Source: Piscinibacter sp.
Lineage (GTDB): Bacteria; Pseudomonadota; Gammaproteobacteria; Burkholderiales; Burkholderiaceae_C
Reading direction: 5' to 3'
DNA length: 64,000 nucleotides
Assembly (NCBI GenBank): GCA_016706565.1
Contig: JADJJI010000003.1
Coordinates: 372,001 to 436,000, forward strand
A program made the position numbers and the translations under genes. Numbering within the stretch: position 1 is the stretch's first letter; every line of letters starts with the position of its first letter. Below the pieces are notes generated by a model. That model was not told the DNA's origin. It searched no databases and saw nothing but the letters and a program-made list of their open reading frames with translations. Of the stretch, positions 22,306 through 33,509 are shown piece after piece.

Positions 22306-23424
22306 TCAGAACAGCGCCGCCTGCGCGGGCGCCGTCGGATCGTGCGGCGCGCGGAACAGCGTCTGGTCCAGCGGCTCACGCTCGCGGTTCAGGCCCAAGC
22401 GCGCGCAGGCCTTCTCGAAACGCTGGCGCAGCAGCTTCGCCCACACGCCCTCGCCCGTCATGCGCGTGCCGAAGCGCGCGTCGTAGTCTCGGCCGCCGCG
22501 CATCTCGCGCACGCGCGCCATCACACGCTCGGCGCGCTGCGGGAAGTGCGTGGCCAGCCAGTCCTGGAAGATCGGGTTCACCTCCCAGGGCAGGCGCAGC
22601 ACGATGGAGAAGGCCGAACGCGCACCGGCCTCGGCGGCGGCTTCGAGAATGCGCTCGAGCTCCGGCTCGTTGATGAAGGGAATGACCGGCGACACGCTCA
22701 CCCCGACCGGCACACCGGCCTGCGCCAGCGCCGCGATTGTCTTCAGCCGCCGCTGCGGCGAGGCCGCGCGAGGCTCGAGGATGCGCGCCAGCGACGCATC
22801 GAGCGTGGTCACGGAGACGTAGACGGCGGCCAGCCGCTGCGCGGCCATCGGCGCGATCAGGTCGAGATCGCGTTCGACGCCGGCCGATTTGGTGACCAGC
22901 GAAAAAGGGTGGTGCCATTCGCTGAGCACCTCGATCACCGAGCGCGTGATGCCCAGCCGGCGCTCGGCGGGCTGGTAGGCGTCGGTGGCCGAACCGATGT
23001 TGAGCATCAGTGGTTCGTAGCCGCGATGCGCGAGCGCCTCGCGAAGCCGCTGCGCCGCGTTCACCTTGGCGATGATGCGCGACTCGAAGTCGATGCCGGG
23101 CGAGAGATTGAGGTAGCTGTGCGTCGGCCGGGCGAAGCAGTAGACGCAGCCATGTTCGCAACCCCGGTAAGGGTTGATCGACAGATCGAAGGAGATGTCG
23201 GGCGAATCGTTGCTGGTGAGGATCGACTTGACGCGCTCTTCGATGATCTGCGTCTGCGGCGCCAGCACTTCCTCTGTGGCCTGCTGGTCCAGCGTGCCCC
23301 AGCCGTCGTCCCACGGTTCGGCATGCTGCGAGCTGAAGCGATGCTCCAGCGCCCAGGTGGTGCCGCGGCCCTTCACGGCCTGGGATTCGGCGGGAACGAT
23401 GCTGATCCGGCGGGCATGTCGCAT
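22306..23424 (-). CDS. PA0069/SplB-like radical SAM protein
   Basis: Radical SAM enzyme of about 372 residues with the 4Fe-4S cysteine motif CEHGCVYC in YRGCEHGCVYCFARPTHS, and the conserved early KGRG and NPYRGC segments of the PA0069/Rv2578c group, distantly related to spore photoproduct lyase. The reaction is unknown. I place the start at ATG 23424 because a near-perfect LexA box and an overlapping sigma-70 promoter occupy the bases immediately upstream; a longer frame to 23460 would translate through them. It follows dnaB on the same strand. DNA-damage induction is inferred. Confidence 0.82.
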   Translation of the reverse strand: MRHARRISIVPAESQAVKGRGTTWALEHRFSSQHAEPWDDGWGTLDQQATEEVLAPQTQIIEERVKSILTSNDSPDISFDLSINPYRGCEHGCVYCFARPTHSYLNLSPGIDFESRIIAKVNAAQRLREALAHRGYEPLMLNIGSATDAYQPAERRLGITRSVIEVLSEWHHPFSLVTKSAGVERDLDLIAPMAAQRLAAVYVSVTTLDASLARILEPRAASPQRRLKTIAALAQAGVPVGVSVSPVIPFINEPELERILEAAAEAGARSAFSIVLRLPWEVNPIFQDWLATHFPQRAERVMARVREMRGGRDYDARFGTRMTGEGVWAKLLRQRFEKACARLGLNREREPLDQTLFRAPHDPTAPAQAALF

Positions 23425-23425
23425 A

Positions 23426-23441
23426 CTGTAAATATATACAG
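23426..23441 (-). promoter_or_regulatory. LexA (SOS) box on the radical SAM promoter
   Basis: Read on the minus strand this is CTGT-N8-ACAG; the 20-mer GACTGTATATATTTACAGTA differs from the E. coli consensus at two positions. It overlaps the -10 region and ends one base before the ATG at 23424. Confidence 0.82.
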
Positions 23442-23460
23442 TCTGCGGCCGCCTTGCCAA
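23431..23460 (-). promoter_or_regulatory. sigma-70 promoter of the radical SAM gene
   Basis: On the minus strand, TTGGCA (23460-23455) is followed after 16 bases by TATATA (23438-23433), or after 18 by TATATT (23436-23431). A start point about seven bases on would fall at 23424-23426, at the ATG itself, predicting a leaderless or near-leaderless mRNA. Confidence 0.6.
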
Positions 23461-24888
23461 TCAGTAGTCGTCGCCTCCGTTGCCCATGCCCGGCGCCAGG
23501 TTGTCGAACTTGGTCAGCGGCTTCAGGAAGGTGAGCTTCACCGTGCCGGTCGGGCCATTGCGCTGCTTGCCGATGATGATTTCGGCGATGCCCGGCTCCT
23601 TGCAGGCTTCCTTCGTGTAGTACTCGTCGCGGTAGATGAACATGATCACGTCCGCGTCCTGCTCGATGGCGCCGGATTCGCGCAGGTCGCTCATCATCGG
23701 CCGCTTGTCGGTGCGTGTCTCGACGCTGCGGTTGAGCTGCGACAGCGCAATCACCGGGCACTTGAGTTCCTTGGCCAGTGACTTCAGGCCGCGCGAGATC
23801 TCGCCGATCACAGTGGCGCGGTTCTCGTCGCTGCTGCCGCCGCTGCCGCTCATCAGCTGCAGGTAGTCGACCACGATCAGGCCCAACTGCCCGCACTGCC
23901 GTGCCTGGCGCCTTGCCCGCGCGCGCACCTCGCTGGGCGTGAGCGCCGGGCTCTCGTCGATGTACATGCTGACCTTGCCGAGCTTCTCGACGGCCTCGGA
24001 CAGCCGGCCCCATTCGTCGTCGCGCAGCCGGCCGGTGCGCAGGTTGCTCTGGTCGATGCGGCCGAGCGAGCCGACCATGCGCAGCGCGAGCTGGGCCGCG
24101 CCCATTTCCATCGAGAAGACCACCACCGGCAGGCCTTCGTTGACGGCCACGTATTCGCCGATGTTCAGCGCGAAGGCGGTCTTGCCCATCGAGGGCCGCG
24201 CCGCCAGGATGATCAGGTCGCCCGGCTGCAGCCCGGCGGTCATCTTGTCGAGGTCGAAGAAGCCGGTGCGCACGCCGGTCACGTCTTCGGCACCGTTCTC
24301 GTGCAGTTCGTTGACGCGGTCAATCAGCTGCACGACCAGCTGGTCCATGCTCTGGAAGCCCTGCTTGGAACGCGAGCCTTCTTCGCCGATGCGGAAGATC
24401 TTGCCCTCGGCCTCGTCGAGGATCTCCGAGACCTGCCGGCCCTGCGGATTGAACGCCGCGGTGGCGATCTCGTCCGAGGTGGCGACGAGTTTGCGCAGCA
24501 CCGCGCGCTCGCGCACGATCTCCGCGTAGCGGCGCAGGTTGGCGGCGCTGGGTACGCTCTGTGCCAGCGCATTCAGGTAGACCAGGCCGCCGCACTCCTC
24601 GGCCTTGCCGTGGCTCTGCAACTGCTCGAACACGGTGATCACGTCGGCCGGCTTGGTCGCGTTGACCAGCGCGCCGATCGCCGCGTAGATGTGGCGATGC
24701 TCGTAGCGGTAGAAGTCGCTGTCGGTCAGCAGGTCACCGGCGCGGTCCCAGGCGCTGTTGTCCAGCAGCAGCCCGCCCAGGACGCTTTGTTCCGCCTCGA
24801 TCGAATGCGGCGGGATGCGCAGACGCGCCACCTCGTCGTCGCGCGGCGGCGCCGCACTCTGCTCGGAAGACTCGTAGACCTTGGACAT
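23461..24888 (-). CDS. dnaB: replicative DNA helicase DnaB
   Basis: Hexameric 5'-3' helicase of the replication fork, 475 residues. The N-terminal domain (LRIPPHSIEAEQSVLGGLL) and the RecA-like domain with Walker A AARPSMGKTAFALN, Walker B LIVVDYLQLMSG and the ALSQLNRSVE segment are intact. The ATG at 24888 (MSKVYESSEQ) fits the family; the frame extends upstream without homology. It is downstream of rplI across a terminator-like hairpin and upstream of the radical SAM gene. Confidence 0.97.
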   Translation of the reverse strand: MSKVYESSEQSAAPPRDDEVARLRIPPHSIEAEQSVLGGLLLDNSAWDRAGDLLTDSDFYRYEHRHIYAAIGALVNATKPADVITVFEQLQSHGKAEECGGLVYLNALAQSVPSAANLRRYAEIVRERAVLRKLVATSDEIATAAFNPQGRQVSEILDEAEGKIFRIGEEGSRSKQGFQSMDQLVVQLIDRVNELHENGAEDVTGVRTGFFDLDKMTAGLQPGDLIILAARPSMGKTAFALNIGEYVAVNEGLPVVVFSMEMGAAQLALRMVGSLGRIDQSNLRTGRLRDDEWGRLSEAVEKLGKVSMYIDESPALTPSEVRARARRQARQCGQLGLIVVDYLQLMSGSGGSSDENRATVIGEISRGLKSLAKELKCPVIALSQLNRSVETRTDKRPMMSDLRESGAIEQDADVIMFIYRDEYYTKEACKEPGIAEIIIGKQRNGPTGTVKLTFLKPLTKFDNLAPGMGNGGDDY

Positions 24889-24982
24889 GGTTCGCTTCTG
24901 TGGGCAATCTTGTGGGCAAGGCTGTGGACAGCCAGTGACCAAGCGGGGGAAACAGCTTGAAAACCCGGCGGCCAATGAGAAA

Positions 24983-25001
24983 GGGCCGGCAATGCCGGCC
25001 C
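24983..25001 (-). terminator. terminator or attenuator between rplI and dnaB
   Basis: On the minus strand GGGCCGGC-ATT-GCCGGCCC is followed by TTTCTC. The 8-bp GC stem right after rplI suggests partial termination before dnaB. Confidence 0.55.
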
Positions 25002-25023
25002 CGTCGTGGTCGCGTCGAGAACC

Positions 25024-25476
25024 TTAATCGGTTTCGCCGATCACCACAACCTTGACTTCCACCAGCACATCGGTGTGCGGGACCACCGAGACGGTGTGCT
25101 CGCCGACGGTCTTCAGCGGACCGTTGGGCATGCGCACTTGCGCCTTGGCGATCTTGAAGTCGATGCGGGTCAGCGCGTCGGCGATGTCGGCGTTGGTCAC
25201 CGAACCGAACAGACGACCGTCCACACCCGCCTTCTGGGTGATGTGCACGGTGCGGCCATTCATCTTCTCGCCCAGCGCTTGCGCGGTGGCGAGCTTGTCG
25301 GCAGCGGCTTTCTCGAGCTCGGCACGCTTGGCCTCGAACTCCTTGATCGCGGCGTCCGTGGCGCGACGGGCGGCACGGGTCGGGATCAGGAAGTTGCGGG
25401 CGTAGCCGTCCTTGACCTTGACGACGTCACCCAGGTTGCCCAGGTTGACGACCTTTTCGAGCAGGATCACTTGCAT
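25024..25476 (-). CDS. rplI: 50S ribosomal protein bL9
   Basis: Structural 50S protein, 150 residues, with the N-terminal signature [22 protein letters not shown] followed by GYARNFLIP and the long connecting helix. It is 12 bases after rpsR in rpsF-priB-rpsR-rplI, with a good ribosome site (GGAGC). Confidence 0.98.
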   Translation of the reverse strand: MQVILLEKVVNLGNLGDVVKVKDGYARNFLIPTRAARRATDAAIKEFEAKRAELEKAAADKLATAQALGEKMNGRTVHITQKAGVDGRLFGSVTNADIADALTRIDFKIAKAQVRMPNGPLKTVGEHTVSVVPHTDVLVEVKVVVIGETD

Positions 25477-25488
25477 GGCGATGCTCCT

Positions 25489-25779
25489 TTAGACCTTGTG
25501 CTGGTCGCTGTACGGCAGCAGGGCCAGGAAGCGAGCGCGCTTGATGCAGGTGGTCAGCTGGCGCTGGAAGAAGGCGCGCGTGCCGGTCAGGCGGGCGGGC
25601 GTGATCTTGCCGTTTTCGCTGATGAAGTCGCGCAGGGTATCGACATCCTTGTAGTCGATTTCCTTGACGCCGGTGACCGTGAAGCGGCAGAAGCGCTTGC
25701 GGCGGAACAGCAGCGATTGTTGGTTGCGCTTGGGCTTGCGGTCCTTCGAGAACCGACCTTTACCACGTGGCGGGGGCAT
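25489..25779 (-). CDS. rpsR: 30S ribosomal protein bS18
   Basis: Small basic 30S protein that pairs with bS6. The 96-residue sequence has [20 protein letters not shown] and [17 protein letters not shown], diagnostic of bS18. It lies 39 bases after priB in the ribosomal cluster. Confidence 0.98.
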   Translation of the reverse strand: MPPPRGKGRFSKDRKPKRNQQSLLFRRKRFCRFTVTGVKEIDYKDVDTLRDFISENGKITPARLTGTRAFFQRQLTTCIKRARFLALLPYSDQHKV

Positions 25780-25818
25780 ATTTCACCTCTTTCAAATCTA
25801 TCCGGATACGAACAATGT

Positions 25819-26100
25819 TCAGTCGAGCTCGGTCACATGGAACACGACGCCGCGGCCGTTGCGCTGGGAACCGAGGAAGCCGGCAAAGCCGTGTTCGCTT
25901 CCGAGTTCGAGGGCCGAGACCCGCCGCGTGATCTCCCCGATCGCCCTGGCCCGGATTTCCACCGAGACCTTGCGGGCCTGACCGTCCTGCGTGACCTGCG
26001 ATTCGTGCCTGAGGCTCAGATCGAGGGCCGGCAGCCCGGCGGGGGTGTAGCGCAGCGCGCCGCGTTCGACCAGCGTGGCCGACAGCATCAGCCTGTTCAG
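25819..26100 (-). CDS. priB: primosomal replication protein PriB (single-stranded DNA-binding OB fold)
   Basis: PriB is a dimeric OB-fold protein that joins PriA at collapsed forks for restart. The sequence ([50 protein letters not shown]) is typical of Burkholderiales PriB. Family members start MNRL-L; here that is encoded CTG-AAC-AGG-CTG with CTG at 26100 overlapping the rpsF stop (CTGA). The first standard start is ATG 26088, which gives 89 residues instead of 93. I give the CTG start as the better homology fit; the true start is uncertain. Confidence 0.85.
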   Translation of the reverse strand: MNRLMLSATLVERGALRYTPAGLPALDLSLRHESQVTQDGQARKVSVEIRARAIGEITRRVSALELGSEHGFAGFLGSQRNGRGVVFHVTELD

Positions 26101-26459
26101 GCAGCCGACTCCTGCGGCGCCTTGCGCGACTCTTCCTTCTCGACCATCTTCATCATGACCGACGGGGTGGTCTCGGCCTTGGACTTCACCACCGTCAGGT
26201 GGCGCAGCACGGCGTCGTTGAAGCGGAAGCCCGTCTCGATCTCGGCAAGGGTTTCCTTGCTGCACTCGATGTTGATGCACAGGTAGTGCGCCTTGGCGAG
26301 CTTCTGGATCAGGTACGCCATCTGGCGGCGGCCCCAATCCTCCACGCGGTGGACCTTGCCGCCACCTGCGGTGACGAGGCCCTTGTAGCGCTCCAGCATG
26401 GCCGGAACCTGTTCGCTTTGATCCGGATGGATCAGCAACACGATTTCATAGTGACGCAT
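26097..26459 (-). CDS. rpsF: 30S ribosomal protein bS6
   Basis: Primary 30S protein that binds S18, 120 residues. [26 protein letters not shown] and HYLCINIEC are standard bS6 segments. ATG 26459 has a strong AAGGAG site seven bases upstream. It is first in rpsF-priB-rpsR-rplI and has a structured leader behind a TATACT -10 element. Confidence 0.97.
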   Translation of the reverse strand: MRHYEIVLLIHPDQSEQVPAMLERYKGLVTAGGGKVHRVEDWGRRQMAYLIQKLAKAHYLCINIECSKETLAEIETGFRFNDAVLRHLTVVKSKAETTPSVMMKMVEKEESRKAPQESAA

Positions 26460-26475
26460 TGATACTCCTTCTGGT

Positions 26476-26514
26476 TTCCGTTGCGCACGCCCGAATGGCA
26501 TGCGCACCGTGGAA
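26476..26514 (-). promoter_or_regulatory. structured rpsF leader, possible S6:S18 autoregulatory element
   Basis: In the transcript TTCC and GGAA bracket a hairpin of TGCGCATGCC and GGCGTGCGCA (one G-U pair, loop ATTCG). Many bacteria regulate rpsF through an S6:S18-binding leader stem with an internal bulge; this matches in position and general shape, but I cannot confirm the CCG bulge. Confidence 0.35.
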
Positions 26515-26561
26515 GCCACCCCGAAGCGTCGGTCCCGGGTGTGGCAAGGGGAAAGCCCGAG

Positions 26562-26567
26562 AGTATA
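26562..26567 (-). promoter_or_regulatory. -10 element of the rpsF operon
   Basis: TATACT on the minus strand lies about 105 bases upstream of the rpsF ATG, between nadB and rpsF. The -35 region is weak. Confidence 0.45.
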
Positions 26568-26583
26568 CCCGGAACGAAGGGGC

Positions 26584-28224
26584 TCAGCCGCTGAGCCCGT
26601 AGACCTTGGGCTTGGCACCGCTGCGTGCCCGACGCACCAGCACGGTGGGGAAGCTCACCGGCAGCGTGTTCGGGAAGTCGCGGCTGTAGTGCAGGCCGCG
26701 GCTTTCGTGGCGCATCAGCGCCGATCGCACGATCAGCTCCGCGCAGTCGACCAGGTTGCGCAATTCCAGCAAGTCGCGGTTGACGCGGAAGTTGGCGTAG
26801 TAGTCGTCGATCTCGCTCTTCAGCAGCTTGATGCGGTGCAGCGCCCGCTCCAGCCGCTTGGTGGTGCGCACGATGCCCACGTAGTTCCACATCAGCAGGC
26901 GCAACTCGTCCCAGTTGTGGGCGATGACCACCTGCTCGTCGGCGTTCTCGACCTGGCTCTCGTCCCAGGCCGGCAATGCCGGATGAGCGGGTTCGGGTCG
27001 GCGCAGGATGTCTTCGGCGCAGCTGCGGCCGAGCACGACACATTCGAGCAGCGAATTGCTGGCGAGCCGGTTCGCGCCGTGCAGGCCGGTGTAGGTGGTC
27101 TCGCCGACGGCGTAGAGCCCGGGCAGATCGGTGCGGCCGTGCAGATCCGTCACCACGCCGCCGCAGGTGTAGTGGGCTGCCGGCACGACGGGAATCGGCT
27201 GCCGTGAGATGTCGATTCCCAGCGACAGGCAGCGCGTGTACACCGTCGGGAAGTGCTCCTTCAGGAACGCCTCGCCCAGGTGGGTGGCGTCGAGCAGCAC
27301 GTTGTCGAGGCCGTGCTTCTTCATCTCGAAGTCGATCGCGCGGGCGACGATGTCGCGCGGCGCCAGTTCGCCACGCTCGTCGTGCGAGGGCATGAAGCGC
27401 GTTCCGTCAGGCAGCTTGAGCTGCCCGCCCTCCCCCCGCAGCGCCTCGGTGATGAGGAAGCTGCGCTCCTGCGGGTGGTACAGGCAGGTCGGGTGGAACT
27501 GCACGAACTCCATGTTGCCGACGCGGCAGCCCGCGCGCCAGGCCATCGCGACGCCGTCGCCGGTGGAGGTGTCCGGGTTGGTCGTGTAGCGATAGACCTT
27601 GCCTGCGCCACCCGTGGCCAGCACCACGGCCCGCGCGGGCAGCGTCTCGACGCGCTGGCTGTCGATGTCGAGAGCGTAGATGCCGTAACAGTGCGGCTGT
27701 TCCTCGCGCTTCAGGTGCCGCGTGGTGATCAGGTCCAGCGCCATCCAGCGCTCGCGCAGGGTGATGTTCGGATGCCGGCGCACTTCGTCGAGCAGCACGT
27801 CATGGATCGCCTTGCCGGTGGCATCGGCCGCATGCGCGATGCGACGCACGGCATGGCCGCCTTCGCGCGTGAGGTGCAAACCCAGCGGGCCTGCCGGGTC
27901 GGGCGAGAACGGAACGCCACGTTCGACGAGCCACTCGACGGCCTCGGCGCTGTTCTGCGCGATGTAGCGGGCCGTGTGCTCCTCGACCAGGCCGGCGCCG
28001 GCCTCCTGCGTGTCGCGCACGTGGGATTCGATGCTGTCGTCGCTGCCGAGCACGCCCACGATGCCGCCCTGCGCCCAGGCGGTCGCGCCTTCGGTGAGCT
28101 CGCGCTTGGCGATCACCACCACGGGCTGATCCTGCGCCAGATGCAGCGCGACCGTGAGTCCCGCCAGCCCGGCACCGACGATGACGACTGGCAAAGCGTC
28201 GGAAGCACTCGGTGCTGGTCTCAT
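26584..28224 (-). CDS. nadB: L-aspartate oxidase
   Basis: NadB is the FAD enzyme that oxidises L-aspartate to iminoaspartate, the first step of de novo NAD synthesis. The 546-residue protein has the dinucleotide fold [18 protein letters not shown], then [12 protein letters not shown], the active-site VAALHYTCGG-like stretch ([14 protein letters not shown]) and [12 protein letters not shown]. Length is normal. nadA and nadC are not in the window. It is divergent from the Roadblock-like gene. Confidence 0.96.
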   Translation of the reverse strand: MRPAPSASDALPVVIVGAGLAGLTVALHLAQDQPVVVIAKRELTEGATAWAQGGIVGVLGSDDSIESHVRDTQEAGAGLVEEHTARYIAQNSAEAVEWLVERGVPFSPDPAGPLGLHLTREGGHAVRRIAHAADATGKAIHDVLLDEVRRHPNITLRERWMALDLITTRHLKREEQPHCYGIYALDIDSQRVETLPARAVVLATGGAGKVYRYTTNPDTSTGDGVAMAWRAGCRVGNMEFVQFHPTCLYHPQERSFLITEALRGEGGQLKLPDGTRFMPSHDERGELAPRDIVARAIDFEMKKHGLDNVLLDATHLGEAFLKEHFPTVYTRCLSLGIDISRQPIPVVPAAHYTCGGVVTDLHGRTDLPGLYAVGETTYTGLHGANRLASNSLLECVVLGRSCAEDILRRPEPAHPALPAWDESQVENADEQVVIAHNWDELRLLMWNYVGIVRTTKRLERALHRIKLLKSEIDDYYANFRVNRDLLELRNLVDCAELIVRSALMRHESRGLHYSRDFPNTLPVSFPTVLVRRARSGAKPKVYGLSG

Positions 28225-28323
28225 GGCATCGTTCGTGAAGTACGCTGCATTCTATCGGTGCCCCTCGGGCACACGCTGAATGTGCCGGCTGCACAGCCGC
28301 GTGAGAACATCCACGCCTGCCCG

Positions 28324-28359
28324 ATGTCATGGCGACATGAGGACACTTACACTGTGTCC
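28324..28359. promoter_or_regulatory. tandem inverted repeats in the nadB/orphan divergent region
   Basis: ATGTC-N5-GACAT (28324-28338) is followed at once by GGACAC-N7-GTGTCC (28341-28359), 27 bases before the orphan ATG at 28386. Two adjacent dyads look like operators for a dimeric regulator; the second could instead be an mRNA hairpin. Confidence 0.4.
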
Positions 28360-28385
28360 AGCGGTAGTCACCAAGGGACTCGACC

Positions 28386-29666
28386 ATGAGCAACCAACAT
28401 CCGCCCGCCGAGGCCGCGCCCGACACGCCCGAGGCCTGGCAAGCCACGCGAGCCCAGACGGCGCTGGCCACTCAGTTCATGCGGGACCCGGACGCCTACC
28501 TCTCCGACGAGAAGAAGGAGATCGGACGCCAGGTCGGCGCCAACGAGCGCGAGTTGTTCGTCTCCTGCGCGCCACCTGAAGCGCTCCAGCAGCAGTTCGA
28601 CCACGTCAACCCGGAATTCATTGCCGTGCACGACGTCGGCACGACCTCGTCGCGGCGCTTGCTCACCGGCATCGCTGCGGCGAGCAACCGTGCGGTGCAG
28701 AAACTCTTCATCCGGCGGCAGGGCTACGGCACCGCACTGGCCACGCTGGAGTTCGTCGAGATTCCCACATCCGACGGTTCGAAGCTGATGATGTTCTCCA
28801 CCGAGGCCGATGCGGACACGTCGTCCCGCCAGGGCCTGGCGCGCACGCTGCTCGCGAACAGCCGGCTCGGCGTGGTGATGGTCGGCGAACTGCCCAGCCA
28901 CGCGCTGGAAGCTGCCTTCAAGCCACTGCGCGACGAGATCCTGGCCGGCTCATGGACCAACCGGCATCTGCTGGTTCTGCCGCTGTGCGGCGGCAGCACC
29001 GTGGCCACGCTCGCGGCGGAGTTGGGCCGCGGCACAGGCGTCGATGTGCGCACGACACCTCAGGTGACGCGACCCGCCGACGCATGGGGTTTCATTAACG
29101 GCACCTGGGCGCGCATCCGCGAGCATCTGCCGCCCTCGCGTGGCACGCCTCCACCCGCGGCCCGCGGCGGAAGCTTTCCCCGCATGGCGGCGGCACCCGC
29201 CGAGCCGGCGAGCCCGGCGCAGGCCCCGTTGGCCATGCGCCCGATGCCGGCCGTGCCGACTTCGCGGGCTCGCGCGCCCGACAACGCCGTGTCGTCGGGG
29301 CTGCTCGATCGCTACGTGCACCAACTCGGCGAACTCACCGGCATGGTGAGCTGCTGTGTTTTCGAACTCTCCAGCGGCCGCTCGGTCGCCCATGCCGGCG
29401 CCAGCCCGGGTGCGGACGATCTCGCCCTGCACGGCACCGAACTGCTCAGCTCCATCGCCGGCACCTGCCGCGCGCTGGGACTCGGCCACGCGATCCCCGA
29501 CGCCGCCATCACGCTCGGCGCGCACCACCTGCTGCTGCGTGCGGTGCCCAAGCACCCCGGCATGGCGCTGCACGCCGTGCTCGACAAGACCCATGCGAAC
29601 CTGACACTGGCACGCCTGCAGGTCCAGCGCATGGACGCGCTGTTCGACGAGCAGCCGGGGAGCTGA
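28386..29666 (+). CDS. unrecognised protein with Roadblock/LC7-like C-terminal domain
   Basis: I do not recognise this 426-residue protein as a whole. Residues about 50-250 look like a compact alpha/beta domain with no motif I can name (ELFVSCAPPEALQQQFDHVN, VLPLCGGSTVATLAAELG). Residues about 255-300 are a Pro/Ala-rich linker. The C-terminus (about 300-420: LLDRYVHQLGELTGMVSCCV, LLSSIAGTCRALGLG) has the length and strand-helix pattern of Roadblock/LC7 (MglB-like) domains, which modulate small GTPases. There is no signal peptide or membrane segment. It stands alone between divergent nadB and convergent clpB. Confidence 0.6.
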   Translation: MSNQHPPAEAAPDTPEAWQATRAQTALATQFMRDPDAYLSDEKKEIGRQVGANERELFVSCAPPEALQQQFDHVNPEFIAVHDVGTTSSRRLLTGIAAASNRAVQKLFIRRQGYGTALATLEFVEIPTSDGSKLMMFSTEADADTSSRQGLARTLLANSRLGVVMVGELPSHALEAAFKPLRDEILAGSWTNRHLLVLPLCGGSTVATLAAELGRGTGVDVRTTPQVTRPADAWGFINGTWARIREHLPPSRGTPPPAARGGSFPRMAAAPAEPASPAQAPLAMRPMPAVPTSRARAPDNAVSSGLLDRYVHQLGELTGMVSCCVFELSSGRSVAHAGASPGADDLALHGTELLSSIAGTCRALGLGHAIPDAAITLGAHHLLLRAVPKHPGMALHAVLDKTHANLTLARLQVQRMDALFDEQPGS

Positions 29667-29698
29667 CACTCCGCCGGCGCCCGCGCGCTTTGCCGTTG

Positions 29699-32290
<2,592 letters not shown>

Positions 32291-32312
32291 GGAAAACCTC
32301 CGATTGCGATGG

Positions 32313-32341
32313 ATCTGAGGCGCCAGGTGCGCCATTTCAAG
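32313..32341 (-). promoter_or_regulatory. sigma-32-type heat-shock promoter of clpB
   Basis: On the minus strand CTTGAAA (32341-32335) is followed after 14 bases by CCTCAGAT (32320-32313), close to CCCCAT-T. It sits 23 bases upstream of the clpB ATG. Confidence 0.7.
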
Positions 32342-32380
32342 TCATTGCACCCCTCACCGCTGCAGCGGCTGTGAGGAAGA

Positions 32381-32770
32381 TCAACCCAGCAGCGTGTCGA
32401 CCAGCTTGAAGCCCAGCGCCGCGCAGGCCAGCGCGCCCAGCAGGTGGGCCAGCGTATGGCCGGTCGCCAGGCCCCATTGCCCGCGCTGCAGCAGCAGCAG
32501 CGATTCGGCCGAGAACGACGAAAACGTCGTCAACCCGCCGAGGAAACCGGTGACCAGCAGCAGGCGCAGCATCTCGTTGGGGCTGCGCTCGAACCAGGCC
32601 AGCGCCATGCCGATGAGCAGGCCGCCGACGGCGTTGACGAACAGCGTGCCGAGCGGAAACCCGGCCCATCGCGCGTTCAGCCACAGGCCGGCACCCCAGC
32701 GTGCCAGCGCGCCGGCAGCGGCACCGGCGGCCACCGCCAGCACCTGCAGCCACAGCGCGACACCGCTCAC
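32381..32770 (-). CDS. crcB: fluoride ion channel CrcB/FluC
   Basis: Small dual-topology fluoride exporter, 129 residues with four hydrophobic helices. It has GALARWGAGLWLN, the pore segment PLGTLFVNAVGGLLIG and TGFLGGLTTFSSFS, all diagnostic. Its ATG overlaps the moaE stop by four bases, so it is the tail of the aminotransferase-hom-thrC-mobB-moeA-moaD-moaE run rather than a free-standing fluoride-switch gene. Confidence 0.93.
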   Translation of the reverse strand: MSGVALWLQVLAVAAGAAAGALARWGAGLWLNARWAGFPLGTLFVNAVGGLLIGMALAWFERSPNEMLRLLLVTGFLGGLTTFSSFSAESLLLLQRGQWGLATGHTLAHLLGALACAALGFKLVDTLLG

Positions 32771-33255
32771 GCGGCCGGCCCGGCGTTGCCGGCAGCGATG
32801 CCCCAGCGTTCCAGCGCCGCGTCGTCGCTGACGCGGGCATCGACCCAGCGTGCGCCCTGAGGCGTGTGCTCCTTCTTCCAGAACGGCGCCTGCGTCTTCA
32901 GGTAGTCCATCAGGAACTCGCAGGCCTGGAAGGCCGAACCGCGGTGCGCCGAGGTCACCACCACGAGCACGATCTGGTCGAGCGGCGCCAGCGGCCCGAC
33001 GCGATGGATGACGCGCGCAGCGCGGATGTCGAAACGGCGCAGCGCCTCGTCGATCATCGCCTCGATGGCTTTCTCGGTCATGCCGGGGTAATGCTCCAGC
33101 TCCATCGCGCTGACACCCAGGCCATCGTTGCGGTCGCGCACCGTGCCGACGAAGCTGGCGACAGCGCCCACGCCAGGGTCAGTCGCGCGCAGCGCCGAGA
33201 CTTCGGCGCCGAGGTCGAAGTCGGCGGTCTGGATGCTGACGCGCGGCGTGGCCAT
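32767..33255 (-). CDS. moaE: molybdopterin synthase catalytic subunit MoaE
   Basis: MoaE moves sulfur from the MoaD thiocarboxylate to precursor Z to make molybdopterin. The 162-residue protein has GAVASFVGTVRDRNDG, LEHYPGMTEKAIEA, VVVTSAHRGSAFQACEFLMD and APFWKKEH with the catalytic Lys pair. ATG 33255 is two bases after the moaD stop. Confidence 0.96.
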   Translation of the reverse strand: MATPRVSIQTADFDLGAEVSALRATDPGVGAVASFVGTVRDRNDGLGVSAMELEHYPGMTEKAIEAMIDEALRRFDIRAARVIHRVGPLAPLDQIVLVVVTSAHRGSAFQACEFLMDYLKTQAPFWKKEHTPQGARWVDARVSDDAALERWGIAAGNAGPAA

Positions 33256-33257
33256 GT

Positions 33258-33509
33258 TCAGCCCCCGGTCACCGGCGGGAAGAAGGCCAGTTCGGCGCCC
33301 TCGGCCAGCGCCGCCGTCTCCTCGCACAGCGCCTGGTTCAGCGCGCTGCGCAGCGCACGGCCGCGAGCCAGCGCGCCGGCATGGGCAGCGCCGCGGGCGA
33401 TCAGTGCATCGCGCGCTGCAGCCACGGTAGCGCCCTCGGGCAATTCGATCGTCTCGCCCGAGCCGAGCGCCTCGCGGATGGAGGCGAAGTAGCGCACCTG
33501 GATCTTCAT
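33258..33509 (-). CDS. moaD: molybdopterin synthase sulfur carrier MoaD
   Basis: Ubiquitin-like sulfur carrier, 83 residues, starting MKIQVRYFASIREALG and ending in the required Gly-Gly (FFPPVTGG) that is adenylated and thiocarboxylated. It overlaps moeA by four bases and precedes moaE. Confidence 0.95.
   Translation of the reverse strand: MKIQVRYFASIREALGSGETIELPEGATVAAARDALIARGAAHAGALARGRALRSALNQALCEETAALAEGAELAFFPPVTGG

Noticed and set aside
23425-23460. Upstream start for the radical SAM protein at 23460
   Set aside because: It would translate through the LexA box and promoter, has no supporting ribosome site, and adds residues (VYIYS) unlike family N-termini.
32771-32860. Fluoride riboswitch in front of crcB
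   Set aside because: The crcB start lies inside moaE with a 4-base overlap, leaving no leader.
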